Assembly: GCA_964617665.1 (NCBI GenBank)
Contig: CAZUAH010000030.1
Location: 1-50,822 of the forward strand
Direction of reading: 5' to 3'
DNA from: JADHUC01 sp964617665
GTDB taxonomy: Bacteria > Planctomycetota > Planctomycetia > Pirellulales > Pirellulaceae
Length of the DNA: 50,822 nt
Part shown: positions 22,187 through 30,510 of the stretch, piece after piece
Numbering within the stretch: position 1 is the first letter of the stretch
Layout of the letters: each line of letters starts with the position of its first letter
Notes under the pieces: model-generated
Databases searched by the model: none
Told to the model about the DNA's origin: nothing
What the model saw: only the letters and a program-made list of their open reading frames with translations
Program-made: the position numbers and the translations under genes

Positions 22187-22248
22187 CTTCGGTAGTGTAA
22201 GCCAGAAGGGCGTTGCTGATGAACGCTATTAAACACCAGGAGGGCGAG

Positions 22249-22539
22249 ATGGGCACCGCAGACATCACCAGGATACACGAACGCCTGGACGCCATTGTCG
22301 ACGACTTGTCTGATGTTAAGGGCAAGGTGAACACGCTGTGCGCGACCAGCCAGTATTGCCGGAAGATCGTCATGGGCAACGGCAAGGAGTCCGTGGACGC
22401 CAGGCTGACTACGCTGGAGACCACCAAGGCGATCAGCGGCAAGGGCTTCTGGGCCGGCGTGGCCCTGGTGAGCACGATCGTGGCGGGCATGGCCACGTTA
22501 GCTGCGACGTTCGTGATGCACATGATGCAAGGGAATTAA
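22249..22539 (+). CDS. XhlA-like coiled-coil membrane protein
   Basis: The 96-residue protein starts at the ATG six bases after AGGAGG; an earlier in-frame ATG at 22219 lacks such a site. A helical N-terminus (RIHERLDAIVDDLSDVKGKV) is followed by a C-terminal membrane helix (about 69-90, FWAGVALVSTIVAGMATLAA). This is the XhlA/haemolysin-type or holin-associated layout. It likely helps in lysis. Confidence 0.6.
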   Translation: MGTADITRIHERLDAIVDDLSDVKGKVNTLCATSQYCRKIVMGNGKESVDARLTTLETTKAISGKGFWAGVALVSTIVAGMATLAATFVMHMMQGN

Positions 22540-22641
22540 CGCGGCAAGGATAGTTCCTCGCAGGGCCTCATAAGTCTTGATGGGTGGTGCAATTCCACCT
22601 GCCGCTACTCGGAATACCAAGTTCGTAGAGTTGAGGAAAAA
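22540..22641 (+). other. Short intergenic leader
   Basis: About 100 bases without an ORF, with a GAGGAAAAA ribosome site at its end. Short pairs such as GGTGG/CCACC are visible. No promoter of the TTGACA family. Confidence 0.4.
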
Positions 22642-22956
22642 ATGAAAACCTACACCCCCCCCACTGCCCACGAAGCGTTCATGCAGTCGCACGGCCAGGG
22701 CGCCGTGTCCGAGTCGTTCACGATTCCAGCCAATACCAAATGGTTTCTGGTTGGCTTGGTCTTCGACGCCGATGTCGTGCCTGCCGACTACCCTGCCATC
22801 CAAACGGCGATGGAGGCAATTGACGGCATCGCCAACGTGGTGCCGATTGCGGACCAGCGCGAAGCGAACCCAGCCCCGCCCGACGCAGAGCACAGTTACC
22901 GGCTGGTGGTGTCGGCCAACGTGCGGCCGGTGCACACGCCGGCGGAGCCCGAGTAA
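22642..22956 (+). CDS. Small protein upstream of LamG adhesin
   Basis: The 104-residue protein (MKTYTPPTAHEAFMQ...) is a compact, Pro/Ala-rich alpha/beta protein with no recognised domain. Its position directly before the 1343-residue LamG protein suggests a virion or chaperone role for that protein. Confidence 0.5.
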   Translation: MKTYTPPTAHEAFMQSHGQGAVSESFTIPANTKWFLVGLVFDADVVPADYPAIQTAMEAIDGIANVVPIADQREANPAPPDAEHSYRLVVSANVRPVHTPAEPE

Positions 22957-22987
22957 TTGCGCACGACGGATGATTTGAGGTGATGCG

Positions 22988-25900
22988 ATGGCTGCCAACT
23001 ATTGGGACAACTCAGACGCCGACAACGACGGCAACAACCCCAACAACTGGTCGCTGGGGACGGTGCCTGCCGGAACGGACGTGGCGACGTTCGACAACAC
23101 GTCGGATGACAACTGCACGTTCACGGACAACATCTCGTGCGCTGGAATCAATGTGACCAGCGACTACGATGGCGATGTCGACCTTGGTGCAAATACGTTC
23201 ACGATTGGCAGCGATGGTATCATTCTTGACGGTGCCGGCGACTTCGACTGGGGTGGTGCGACTGTCGGGATTACTGGAGGAACACTGGACGTTGTTGACC
23301 AAGCCACTACGACGGTTGGTACTGCGTCGATTACGTTGAATGGCACTTGCGTCCTGAAGGGCCACAATGCAAAAACGTTCTATGATCTGACAATCCCAAA
23401 CGGTTCAACGACCACGGTCCATGGGGACACTGTCGCGAGGGCCGTTGTCGTCGGCACATGCACCATCAGCGGTGCGGTTGTCGTCTCCGACGTGTTGGCC
23501 GTGACCGGCGATGGCGATTTCGTCATCAACTCCACGGCTTCACTTACGGGTGGTGCGTACCTCTATTTAATCGGATGCAATAGCGGACACGGCATTACCA
23601 CCTTGCAGGCCGGTGCATCGGTAGCGTGTCAGGTGGTCGTATACAACTCGGTTGCCGGCACGGTGCTGGCAGCGGGGACGTATGCTGGCGATGTTGTTCT
23701 GTTCGGAACGTCCGGCAACACCACTACCCTGGAATTATCGAACGGCACGTACACTTTCGACGGCGGCTTAGAGTTGTGGATGAACCACGCGACGGCAACA
23801 ATCAATCTAGACAACGTCACCAACGCCCCGACCATCAATGTAACCAACTTGACGATTGACGGCGATGCAGCCGGCACAATCAACATCGACGATTCCGCTG
23901 GTTCGGCAGTCGCCTGGAACATCACCGGCAATATCGTCGACGAAATCGGAACGGCCACCTTCAACTACACCAAGAACGCCAACGGCGGCGGGTGGTACCT
24001 CTCAAGCAGCAACAACCAAACCATCGACTTCCTTGGCGAAGACATCGGCGTCATCCGCGACATCGACAAGTCCGCCGGCGGCACCGTCACGCTGGAGAAC
24101 GTCACGGCAGAATTGGGCACCATCACCGCGTTGACGGACGGGCTGACCATTGGCACCGGGGCCACGACGACCAGCGACGGGGCGAAGGCGATTTCGACGA
24201 CGTTGGATATGTCGGCGGCGACCAGCGTGAATCTGGGGAGTGACACCTGGACGCTCACCGACTGTGACTTCGACTACAACGGGATCGGCACGCTGACGGA
24301 TGGAACGTCGACGGTGGTGTTTGCGGGGACGTGTACGTGGGTCGCCGAGCCCCTCGCGGCGTACACGCTCAATAATGTGACTGTCAATGCCAGTGCGACC
24401 GTCACGTTTTCCGCTGGTAACGGTCTTGGTTATGTGGCCGGTACGTTAAGCAACTCCGGCGACATTACTATCGACACGGGCGATAGCTTGTCATTCACGG
24501 CGGCCGGAAACTTGGACAATGAAGCCAGCGGTTCGATTCACGGCCCTGGTTTGTTGTTTTTTGAAGACGTGGCGGACGGCAACGGCATTACGACGCAAGA
24601 CGGAAATGTCTATTGCGAGGTACAGCTTACAGAGCCTACGGCCGGCGACGTACTTGTGCCGGCCACGTACGAAGGAAAAGTCTACGTCCGTTCGGACGCG
24701 GCGTCTAAGGTATTCCGGGCGACGGCTGGTACCTACGTCTTCGCAGGCGACTTCGAGGCTGAAACTACCGGCGCTGGTGACACGCTACAACTCGACTTCG
24801 ACACGAACGACCCGAACCTTGAATTCCAGGGCGACTTCACGCTTACCGAATCCGACGCCGATTCTGTCACCTACACCAAAGGCACCGGCGCCCTAACCTT
24901 CGGCCGCACGCCGTTCGCGAAAGTCGGGGGGTCGTGCGAGTTTGATGGGGCGGCTGACAACGTCAACTGCAACGACTACACGAACCCCGGCGACGGAACA
25001 CTCCAGGCGAATACGGCGGCGACGATTTCTGCGTGGATTTACATTAGAAGCTGGGGCGAAGACGGTTCGTTCGCCAGAATCTGTGACGACGGGGAAAACG
25101 ATTTCTTCCTCAATGGTTCCGGCGGAAACGACAGATTGTCGTTCAACGCTGGTTCAACGGTGCAATCTAACGACGGGGCGTTGTCGTTGAATCGGTGGCA
25201 CCATGTCGCGGTGACTCGCACGTCTGACGGCAGCGATACCAAAATATATATCGACGGCGCCCAAAACCAGACGGCCGCAGTGGACTCCGGGGCGCCCGGC
25301 AATCCACTTGGCGACCTTATTATCGGCGACCGTAGCGAAGGCGGAAAGGCATTCGACGGCTACATCGACGACCTTCGCATCTTCAACCACGTCATCACTT
25401 CCGGCGAAATCGCCACCCTCTACAACAACGGCGCCGGCACGGCCACAGCGCTTGGCGATGAATTACTGTGGTACAAGTTCGACGAATACGCAGCCAGCAC
25501 GGCCGTCACCGATTCCGGTTCGGGCGGCAACAACGGCACGGCGGTGCGGAATAGGAACCTGACGAACCCGGCGTACAAGACGATTACGACGCTGGGCGAG
25601 ACCTTCGAAGCGACCACGTTCGACGACTCGAATGACCTGTTCCTGCCGAGTGGGCTTGGCGGGGCGTTTGAGTTTGATGGGGCGGCGGACTACCTGACCG
25701 TTGACGACCACGACCCCGGCACGGGCATTATCGGGACTGGTGCCGCGTCGTTTTCGATGTGGTTCTACATGAAGAGCTGGGGGCCGGCCGCTAATGGCTG
25801 GGGCCGGCTGTTCGACAACGGCCGGGCGATAGCCTTTGTGAATGATGCCGCCGACAATGTGGTGGTGAACTGGGACGCATCGGCGCAGGCGGTTTCGGCA

Positions 25901-27019
25901 ACAAACTCTCTCGACCTAAACACGTGGCATCACCTAGTTGTGACACGCACTGCTGCCGGAGTCACGAATTTCTACATTGACGGGTCGGCGTCAGGAACGG
26001 CAGACCAAGCGACAGATACGCCGCTGGCAGCCACCACGGACACATTTGTTGGCGACCGAGCAGGCCACGACCGCGAGTTTGATGGCTACATCGCGGACTT
26101 CAGGTATTTCGAGTCCGTCATCTCCGCCGCGAACATCGCCAGCCTGCGCGCAGCAGGTGCCGGCACCACCGCAGCCATCGGCGGCGAAGTCCTCTGGTAC
26201 AAGTGCGACGACAGGCTGACCACCACGGCAGTCCTGGACAGCGGCAGCGGCGACAACGACGGCACGTCGGTTCGCAACACCGACGTCATCCAGGTCTACC
26301 AGGGGGCGTCCTGGAGCGGCACAGGGGATACCTGGGAATTACAAGACAAGCTAACGGCCGAATCAATAACGCATACGGCCGGCACGTTGGACGTCAACGG
26401 CCAGGACCTAGAGACGACCGTCGGCGACTTCGAGGTGGCCGGCTCGGCACTTCTCACGGCCAACGGCACGCTCGGCTCGACGATTACCACGGCTGGGGCA
26501 ACGCGAATCTACGGTGACGCGGGGGCACTTCGCGACCTCGACCCGGGCGAGGCGTGGACGCTGACCAGTACGGGGCCGGCAGTGATCTATTACGCGACCG
26601 TCGGCGACCTCGACGCATCGGGTTCGACGGACGACGCCCGCGCTTACGACAGTATCGACGCGGGCTCCAACACTAACGTGGTTTTCGTGTCCATCGGCAT
26701 CGTCGCCGGGATAGCGGAGAACCCAGGCGAGATGGCTTTTGCCGCGGAGGATATTATGAGTGGTGCGGCTTCGGAAATGTACAAGATGACGCCGAACGTG
26801 GTCGACGTCACGAGCGAGAAGCACGACACGGACGCGCTTTCCCACGTGATCTACAAGCTGATGTGCGGTACGGCAGGCGACATCAAGGTGAAATTCGCCG
26901 ATGGAAGCACGGTCACCATGCCTAACGTGGCGGCGGGATTCGTTCACATTCTGCCGGCGCCGGTCTCGCAGGTGTTCAGCACGGGCACGGCTGCGCTTGA
27001 GATGTTCGGCTTCTATTGA
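22988..27019 (+). CDS. Giant LamG-domain adhesin / tail fibre-like protein
   Basis: The 1343-residue protein has an N-terminal NxxNWSLGTVPAGTDV motif followed by a long Thr/Gly/Asp-rich beta-solenoid-like stretch (to about 645). Two LamG/concanavalin-like domains follow (about 649-817 and 893-1074; each with FDGAAD, RWHHVAVTR or TWHHLVVTR, and DGYIDDLR or DGYIADFR), then a short linker. The C-terminal ~85 residues (GDIKVKFADGSTVTMPNV) look like a common phage virion domain. It probably binds host surface glycans. It lies upstream of the terminase rather than with the tail genes. Confidence 0.75.
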   Translation: MAANYWDNSDADNDGNNPNNWSLGTVPAGTDVATFDNTSDDNCTFTDNISCAGINVTSDYDGDVDLGANTFTIGSDGIILDGAGDFDWGGATVGITGGTLDVVDQATTTVGTASITLNGTCVLKGHNAKTFYDLTIPNGSTTTVHGDTVARAVVVGTCTISGAVVVSDVLAVTGDGDFVINSTASLTGGAYLYLIGCNSGHGITTLQAGASVACQVVVYNSVAGTVLAAGTYAGDVVLFGTSGNTTTLELSNGTYTFDGGLELWMNHATATINLDNVTNAPTINVTNLTIDGDAAGTINIDDSAGSAVAWNITGNIVDEIGTATFNYTKNANGGGWYLSSSNNQTIDFLGEDIGVIRDIDKSAGGTVTLENVTAELGTITALTDGLTIGTGATTTSDGAKAISTTLDMSAATSVNLGSDTWTLTDCDFDYNGIGTLTDGTSTVVFAGTCTWVAEPLAAYTLNNVTVNASATVTFSAGNGLGYVAGTLSNSGDITIDTGDSLSFTAAGNLDNEASGSIHGPGLLFFEDVADGNGITTQDGNVYCEVQLTEPTAGDVLVPATYEGKVYVRSDAASKVFRATAGTYVFAGDFEAETTGAGDTLQLDFDTNDPNLEFQGDFTLTESDADSVTYTKGTGALTFGRTPFAKVGGSCEFDGAADNVNCNDYTNPGDGTLQANTAATISAWIYIRSWGEDGSFARICDDGENDFFLNGSGGNDRLSFNAGSTVQSNDGALSLNRWHHVAVTRTSDGSDTKIYIDGAQNQTAAVDSGAPGNPLGDLIIGDRSEGGKAFDGYIDDLRIFNHVITSGEIATLYNNGAGTATALGDELLWYKFDEYAASTAVTDSGSGGNNGTAVRNRNLTNPAYKTITTLGETFEATTFDDSNDLFLPSGLGGAFEFDGAADYLTVDDHDPGTGIIGTGAASFSMWFYMKSWGPAANGWGRLFDNGRAIAFVNDAADNVVVNWDASAQAVSATNSLDLNTWHHLVVTRTAAGVTNFYIDGSASGTADQATDTPLAATTDTFVGDRAGHDREFDGYIADFRYFESVISAANIASLRAAGAGTTAAIGGEVLWYKCDDRLTTTAVLDSGSGDNDGTSVRNTDVIQVYQGASWSGTGDTWELQDKLTAESITHTAGTLDVNGQDLETTVGDFEVAGSALLTANGTLGSTITTAGATRIYGDAGALRDLDPGEAWTLTSTGPAVIYYATVGDLDASGSTDDARAYDSIDAGSNTNVVFVSIGIVAGIAENPGEMAFAAEDIMSGAASEMYKMTPNVVDVTSEKHDTDALSHVIYKLMCGTAGDIKVKFADGSTVTMPNVAAGFVHILPAPVSQVFSTGTAALEMFGFY

Positions 27020-27031
27020 ACGGGAGTTGCT

Positions 27032-27202
27032 ATGACAGAGCAGCTAGGCAACACGAAGATGGACGAACTGGAAGGCCGGGTCGTACGGCTGGAGAAGATC
27101 GTCGAGGACTTGGCACAGGCGAATTCCGAATTGCGACAGGAAGTCAGCGAGCTTCAAAGGTGGCGAGAGGTCGAACATCGAAACCGAGAGCTGCTGCCCT
27201 GA
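27032..27202 (+). CDS. Small coiled-coil protein
   Basis: The 56-residue ORF after CGGGAGTTGCT forms an almost continuous heptad coiled coil (MDELEGRVVRLEKIVEDLAQ). Its stop overlaps the HNH start (TGATG). It is likely an oligomeric small structural or regulatory peptide. Confidence 0.6.
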   Translation: MTEQLGNTKMDELEGRVVRLEKIVEDLAQANSELRQEVSELQRWREVEHRNRELLP

Positions 27203-27525
27203 TGACCACAACACCACGATCATTCTGTCCGCCCGGCCAGTCGAAAGGTACGGGGCGTCGATTCGAGAAGCGTCGCCCAAACGCCAACGCACGCGGCTAT
27301 GGGCGACGCTGGCGGAAGTTCGTGGCGGCGTACCTGCAGCAGCACCCGTTGTGCTCCCGGTGCCTGGATTCGGGGCGAACTACACGGGCCACGCTGGTGC
27401 ACCACAAGCGACCGGTCACGGGGCCAAGAGACCCGGGGTTCTACGAGCGAGGAAACCACGCGGGGTTGTGCCACGATTGCCATGAGGTGATTCATGGGAG
27501 ACGGAGAGACAATGGAATCAATTGA
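27202..27525 (+). CDS. HNH endonuclease (packaging-type)
   Basis: The 107-residue protein starts at the coupled ATG 27202. LCSRCLDSG..., LVHHKRPV and HAGLCHDCHEVIHGR form the HNH treble clef. Small HNH nucleases beside the terminase genes assist large-terminase cutting in HK97-like phages. The upstream open frame is a shadow of the coiled-coil gene. Confidence 0.8.
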   Translation: MTTTPRSFCPPGQSKGTGRRFEKRRPNANARGYGRRWRKFVAAYLQQHPLCSRCLDSGRTTRATLVHHKRPVTGPRDPGFYERGNHAGLCHDCHEVIHGRRRDNGIN

Positions 27526-28006
27526 CTGGGCAGCCGCGATCGACGACTCGTGGGGAACTCGAAATCCGATGGGCGAGGCATTTCCGGCCTATACGAAGAA
27601 AGCAGACGGCGTCAACATATTGGTGTCGCAGCACCGGAACGGTCTTGCTATCGTTGTCGGCGGTAGCCCCGCGTGCATTCATTCGTGCCGGTGTCCGCCA
27701 TTGATCGCTGGGGCCGCAAGTGAATTGGTGCTCAGGGTCAATTCGCTTCCGTTTCTTGGGGTGGACGTTGGAAAGCTGCTATGCGTGAAACTCGAATGGG
27801 GCTGCGGCGAAACGTTTGTTGCTTCGTTTGCGTACGACGATGCGAGGCATCGGCACATGAACTTCAGAAGCGATGAAGACGACTGGCTTACGGATCTATT
27901 TGTACCGGCTGATTTTGGCGATACGATCAACCGATTGATATTGGGCCTCGCAGAATGCAGGCGTGACGTGCTTCCCGATCTGGAACAGTCACGGGAGGAA
28001 AGCTGA
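27512..28006 (+). CDS. Unknown 164-residue protein
   Basis: Start chosen at 27512 behind GGAGAC; an in-frame ATG at 27494 inside the HNH gene is also possible. Mixed alpha/beta, with a Cys-rich patch (CIHSCRCPP). The stop overlaps the DUF551 start (TGATG). Not recognised. Confidence 0.5.
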   Translation: MESIDWAAAIDDSWGTRNPMGEAFPAYTKKADGVNILVSQHRNGLAIVVGGSPACIHSCRCPPLIAGAASELVLRVNSLPFLGVDVGKLLCVKLEWGCGETFVASFAYDDARHRHMNFRSDEDDWLTDLFVPADFGDTINRLILGLAECRRDVLPDLEQSREES

Positions 28007-28258
28007 TGGCGAGTGAATGGATACCAGTCGGAGATCGATTGCCCACGGAAGGCGTCGGCCCTCTTGGTTGGCGGCCTCCCGTGCTCGTGAGGTGCAAAAA
28101 CGGTTTCGTCGCGATCGGCGTGTACGGCCGCAGAGTGCCGATTGTCAGCAGGCCGGACGCATTCGTAAAAAATTACTGGAGTAGACGACCGCGGTGCCGT
28201 ACTGGATGTGACCCATTGGGCGCCGTTGCCGGTGATGCCAGGCGAGAAGAAGACTTAG
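28006..28258 (+). pseudogene. DUF551-like gene with frame break
   Basis: The first ~60 codons (EWIPVGDRLPTEG... VLVRCKNGFVAIGVYG... FVKNYWS) match the DUF551 family. The expected end, VTHWAPLP, is not in this frame: it is encoded one base later (28206-28235), finishing at TAG 28256-28258. A +1 shift near 28185-28195 joins the two. It could be a real frameshift mutation, a sequence error or programmed. The uninterrupted frame would instead run to 28416 with Arg/Cys-rich shadow sequence. Confidence 0.65.
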
Positions 28259-28451
28259 CGTGGAGGACAAGACCCACCCCCTACCCGTCCCTTCTGTTGG
28301 GCGCCCGCGTAGACCGGAACGGCAATCACGCGTTTTACGCCGGGAATTGTGGCCCCGGCCCCCTTGCGTGCTGTGACACGGCCGATAGTCACGTTGCAAC
28401 CACGGTTGCAGCGTGAGGCCGGTGCAAACTGACGATTGAATTCGAGGAGCC
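28259..28451 (+). other. Intergenic gap
   Basis: About 190 bases. A 38-codon GTG ORF (28260, basic and proline-rich) has no ribosome site and is not supported. A GCAAC-CACG-GTTGC hairpin lies near 28400. The GAGGAG before 28452 is the next ribosome site. Confidence 0.45.
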
Positions 28452-28973
28452 ATGACAGAACCGATCCGCGACCGAATCAAGGAACTGCGGCGTGTGAAGG
28501 CGTCAGAGTTGCGGGCGAATCCTCGCAACTGGAGAGAGCACCCAAAGGCTCAGCAGGAAGCGTTGCGCGGTGTGCTCGAGGAAGTCGGCTATGCCGATGC
28601 GTTGCTGGCTCGCGAAACCGACGATGGGCTCGAATTGATCGATGGGCATCTGCGGGCCGATATCACGCCCGATGCCGAGGTACCGGTGTTGATTCTGGAC
28701 GTGACAGCAGAGGAGGCCGACAAGATACTAGCCACGCTCGACCCGCTGGCTGCGATGGCGGAAGCGAATAAGGACAAGCTTGGGGAGTTGCTGCACGGGC
28801 TGGAGACGGAGAATTCAGGCGTGCAGCAGTTGCTGGATGATCTAGCGGCCATCAACGGGATCGGCGAATTCCATTTCCCTACCGATGCCGATGGGAAAGA
28901 GTTTGACGAATCATGTGCCGACGACGTAGCAATGATGGAGTGCCCAAGCTGTGGTCATAAGTTCCCCAAGTAG
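28452..28973 (+). CDS. ParB-like protein with C-terminal zinc ribbon
   Basis: The 173-residue protein opens with a ParB/sulfiredoxin-like domain (VKASELRANPRNWREHP... GYADALLARETDDGLELIDGHLRAD, where DGHLR is the GxHR motif). It ends in CPSCGHKFPK, half of a zinc knuckle. In phages this type lies beside DNA methyltransferases, as here. It may help the methyltransferase find sites. The next gene overlaps it by 23 bases. Confidence 0.7.
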   Translation: MTEPIRDRIKELRRVKASELRANPRNWREHPKAQQEALRGVLEEVGYADALLARETDDGLELIDGHLRADITPDAEVPVLILDVTAEEADKILATLDPLAAMAEANKDKLGELLHGLETENSGVQQLLDDLAAINGIGEFHFPTDADGKEFDESCADDVAMMECPSCGHKFPK

Positions 28974-29910
28974 CTTTACGGTAATCAGCACCTTCAGTGG
29001 CTGCGGTGGTTCGTCGCTAGGCTATCAGCTTGCCGGCGGGAAGGTCCGGCTGGCCGTAGAGTTCAATGACAATGCGGTAGCGACCTACCGGTTGAACTTT
29101 CCGAATACGCCGATCTATCACGGCGACATCGGCAAGCTGACTGTTGAGGAGTGCTGCGAACTCGCCGGGATAGAGCCGGGCGAACTCGATATCCTGGACG
29201 GCTCCCCACCGTGCCAGGGATTCTCAACGGCTGGCAAGCGTGACTTCGGCGATGATCGCAATCAGTTGTTCTGTGAGTATGTCCGGCTGCTACGTGGCCT
29301 TCAGCCGCGAGCGTTCGTGATGGAGAACGTAAGCGGGATGGTCAAAGGCAAGATGAAGCGGATTTTCGCGGAGTGCTTGCGGGAACTCAAGGTCAGCGGG
29401 TACAAGGTACGGGCGCGCGTACTGAACGCGATGTATTACAACGTGCCGCAGAGTCGGCAGCGGTTGATATTCGTGGGAGTGCGAGAGGACATTGGCCGGG
29501 AGCCGGGGCATCCCCGGGCACAGACACGACCCATCGGCCTGCGTGAGGCCATCGGCCTGCGTGAGGCCATCGGCCTGCGGCGAGGATGGGGCAAGCTGAG
29601 TGATGGGGTGAAGAACAAACAGTTCAACAATAGCTATCGATCGATCGAGCTTCCATGTGTAACGCTGGAAAAGACGCGGCCTCCTATCGTGCGAATCGGC
29701 GGGATAGAGCGAGAACTCACGCTGGCGGAGTGCAGCACAATCGGCAGCTTTCCCGAGGGCTGGATATGGGGCCCACGAGCATACCAGCGGATCGGCAACA
29801 GCGTCCCGCCCAACTTCATGCGAGCGATCGCTGAATACATTAGAGATAATATCCTAGTATCGGGCGGTGCAATTCAGGCCTCGGCGCTTTCCGAATCAAA
29901 GGAGCTATAG
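28951..29910 (+). CDS. C5-cytosine DNA methyltransferase
   Basis: The 319-residue protein uses GTG (28951) or a nearby start. Motif I FSGCGGSSLG (15-24), motif IV GSPPCQGFS with catalytic Cys88, motif VI MENVSG (124-129), motif VIII SRQRLIFVGVR and motif X IGNSVPPNF are present. The target-recognition region is short and holds a tandem 18-base repeat (IGLREA). It likely protects the genome by 5mC methylation. Confidence 0.9.
   Translation: MVISSPSSFTVISTFSGCGGSSLGYQLAGGKVRLAVEFNDNAVATYRLNFPNTPIYHGDIGKLTVEECCELAGIEPGELDILDGSPPCQGFSTAGKRDFGDDRNQLFCEYVRLLRGLQPRAFVMENVSGMVKGKMKRIFAECLRELKVSGYKVRARVLNAMYYNVPQSRQRLIFVGVREDIGREPGHPRAQTRPIGLREAIGLREAIGLRRGWGKLSDGVKNKQFNNSYRSIELPCVTLEKTRPPIVRIGGIERELTLAECSTIGSFPEGWIWGPRAYQRIGNSVPPNFMRAIAEYIRDNILVSGGAIQASALSESKEL
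29533..29579 (+). repeat. Tandem 18-base repeat in the methyltransferase
   Basis: Two and a half copies of ATCGGCCTGCGTGAGGCC encode IGLREAIGLREAIGLR. Copy-number change is in frame and would lengthen or shorten the recognition region. Confidence 0.85.
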
Positions 29911-29912
29911 CC

Positions 29913-30509
29913 ATGGGATACGGCCCGAACCCCGAACCGGCAGCACTGAAGAAACTCAAGGGCAACCCCAGCAAGGAAGCCAAGGCGAAGCTCGACGCCG
30001 AACCGCAGCCTACGGTCGGTGAGCCGCCGTGCCCGCCGCATATCGAGGCGGTGCCCTTGAAGAAGGCCACATGGGATTACGTGTGCTCTGAATTGTCGGC
30101 GATGCGAACCCTCGGCACGTCCGACCAAGCGACGATCGCCCACTACTGTGATGTCTGGTATGAGTACGTCAACTATGACCACGACCGCAAGCTATTCCGT
30201 GACGCGCTCGAGAAGTCAACGGAAGGCAGTGCCATTCCACTTCACAGCGGTTTCGTTTTGGTGTCCGACAAGAAGACTGCCTATGGTACCGCGTGGGGCC
30301 ACACGTTTTCGATGCTGTCGAAGCTGCTTATTGCGGCGAGCCGTGAGCTAGGGCTATCGGCGAGTAGCCGGACCGGAATACACGCGACGCCGACCAGTAA
30401 GGCGGCGGAAAAGAAGCTGGAGAAATTCGGCATTCGGAAGGCAGGTAAGCACCCACCTGTCGATGCGACGGTGTTGCGATTCAAGACGGGGGCGGAATCG
30501 GCGAACTGA
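29913..30509 (+). CDS. terS: Small terminase subunit (P27-like)
   Basis: The 198-residue protein starts with GPNPEPAALKKLKGNPSK, the basic/Gly-Asn-Pro opening of P27-type small terminases, followed by a helical core and a basic C-terminus. It would recognise the packaging site and recruit TerL. It lies immediately before the large terminase. Confidence 0.8.
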   Translation: MGYGPNPEPAALKKLKGNPSKEAKAKLDAEPQPTVGEPPCPPHIEAVPLKKATWDYVCSELSAMRTLGTSDQATIAHYCDVWYEYVNYDHDRKLFRDALEKSTEGSAIPLHSGFVLVSDKKTAYGTAWGHTFSMLSKLLIAASRELGLSASSRTGIHATPTSKAAEKKLEKFGIRKAGKHPPVDATVLRFKTGAESAN

Positions 30510-30510
30510 T

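Larger units (their letters stand above)
22020..22248 (+). other. Structured gap with inverted repeats and pseudoknot
   Basis: No good ORF. It contains two GTTAAC palindromes that can pair, a CCATC-GAC-GATGG hairpin, the H-type pseudoknot at 22106-22147 and the second copy of the 29-base repeat. The XhlA-like gene's AGGAGG ribosome site lies at its end. Confidence 0.55.

Noticed and set aside
22613..22660. C-run in the start of the 22642 gene as a sixth leader RNA
   Set aside because: No promoter of the family and no pairing arms found.
28260..28376. 38-codon GTG ORF after the DUF551 stop
   Set aside because: No ribosome site and a basic/proline composition; not supported.
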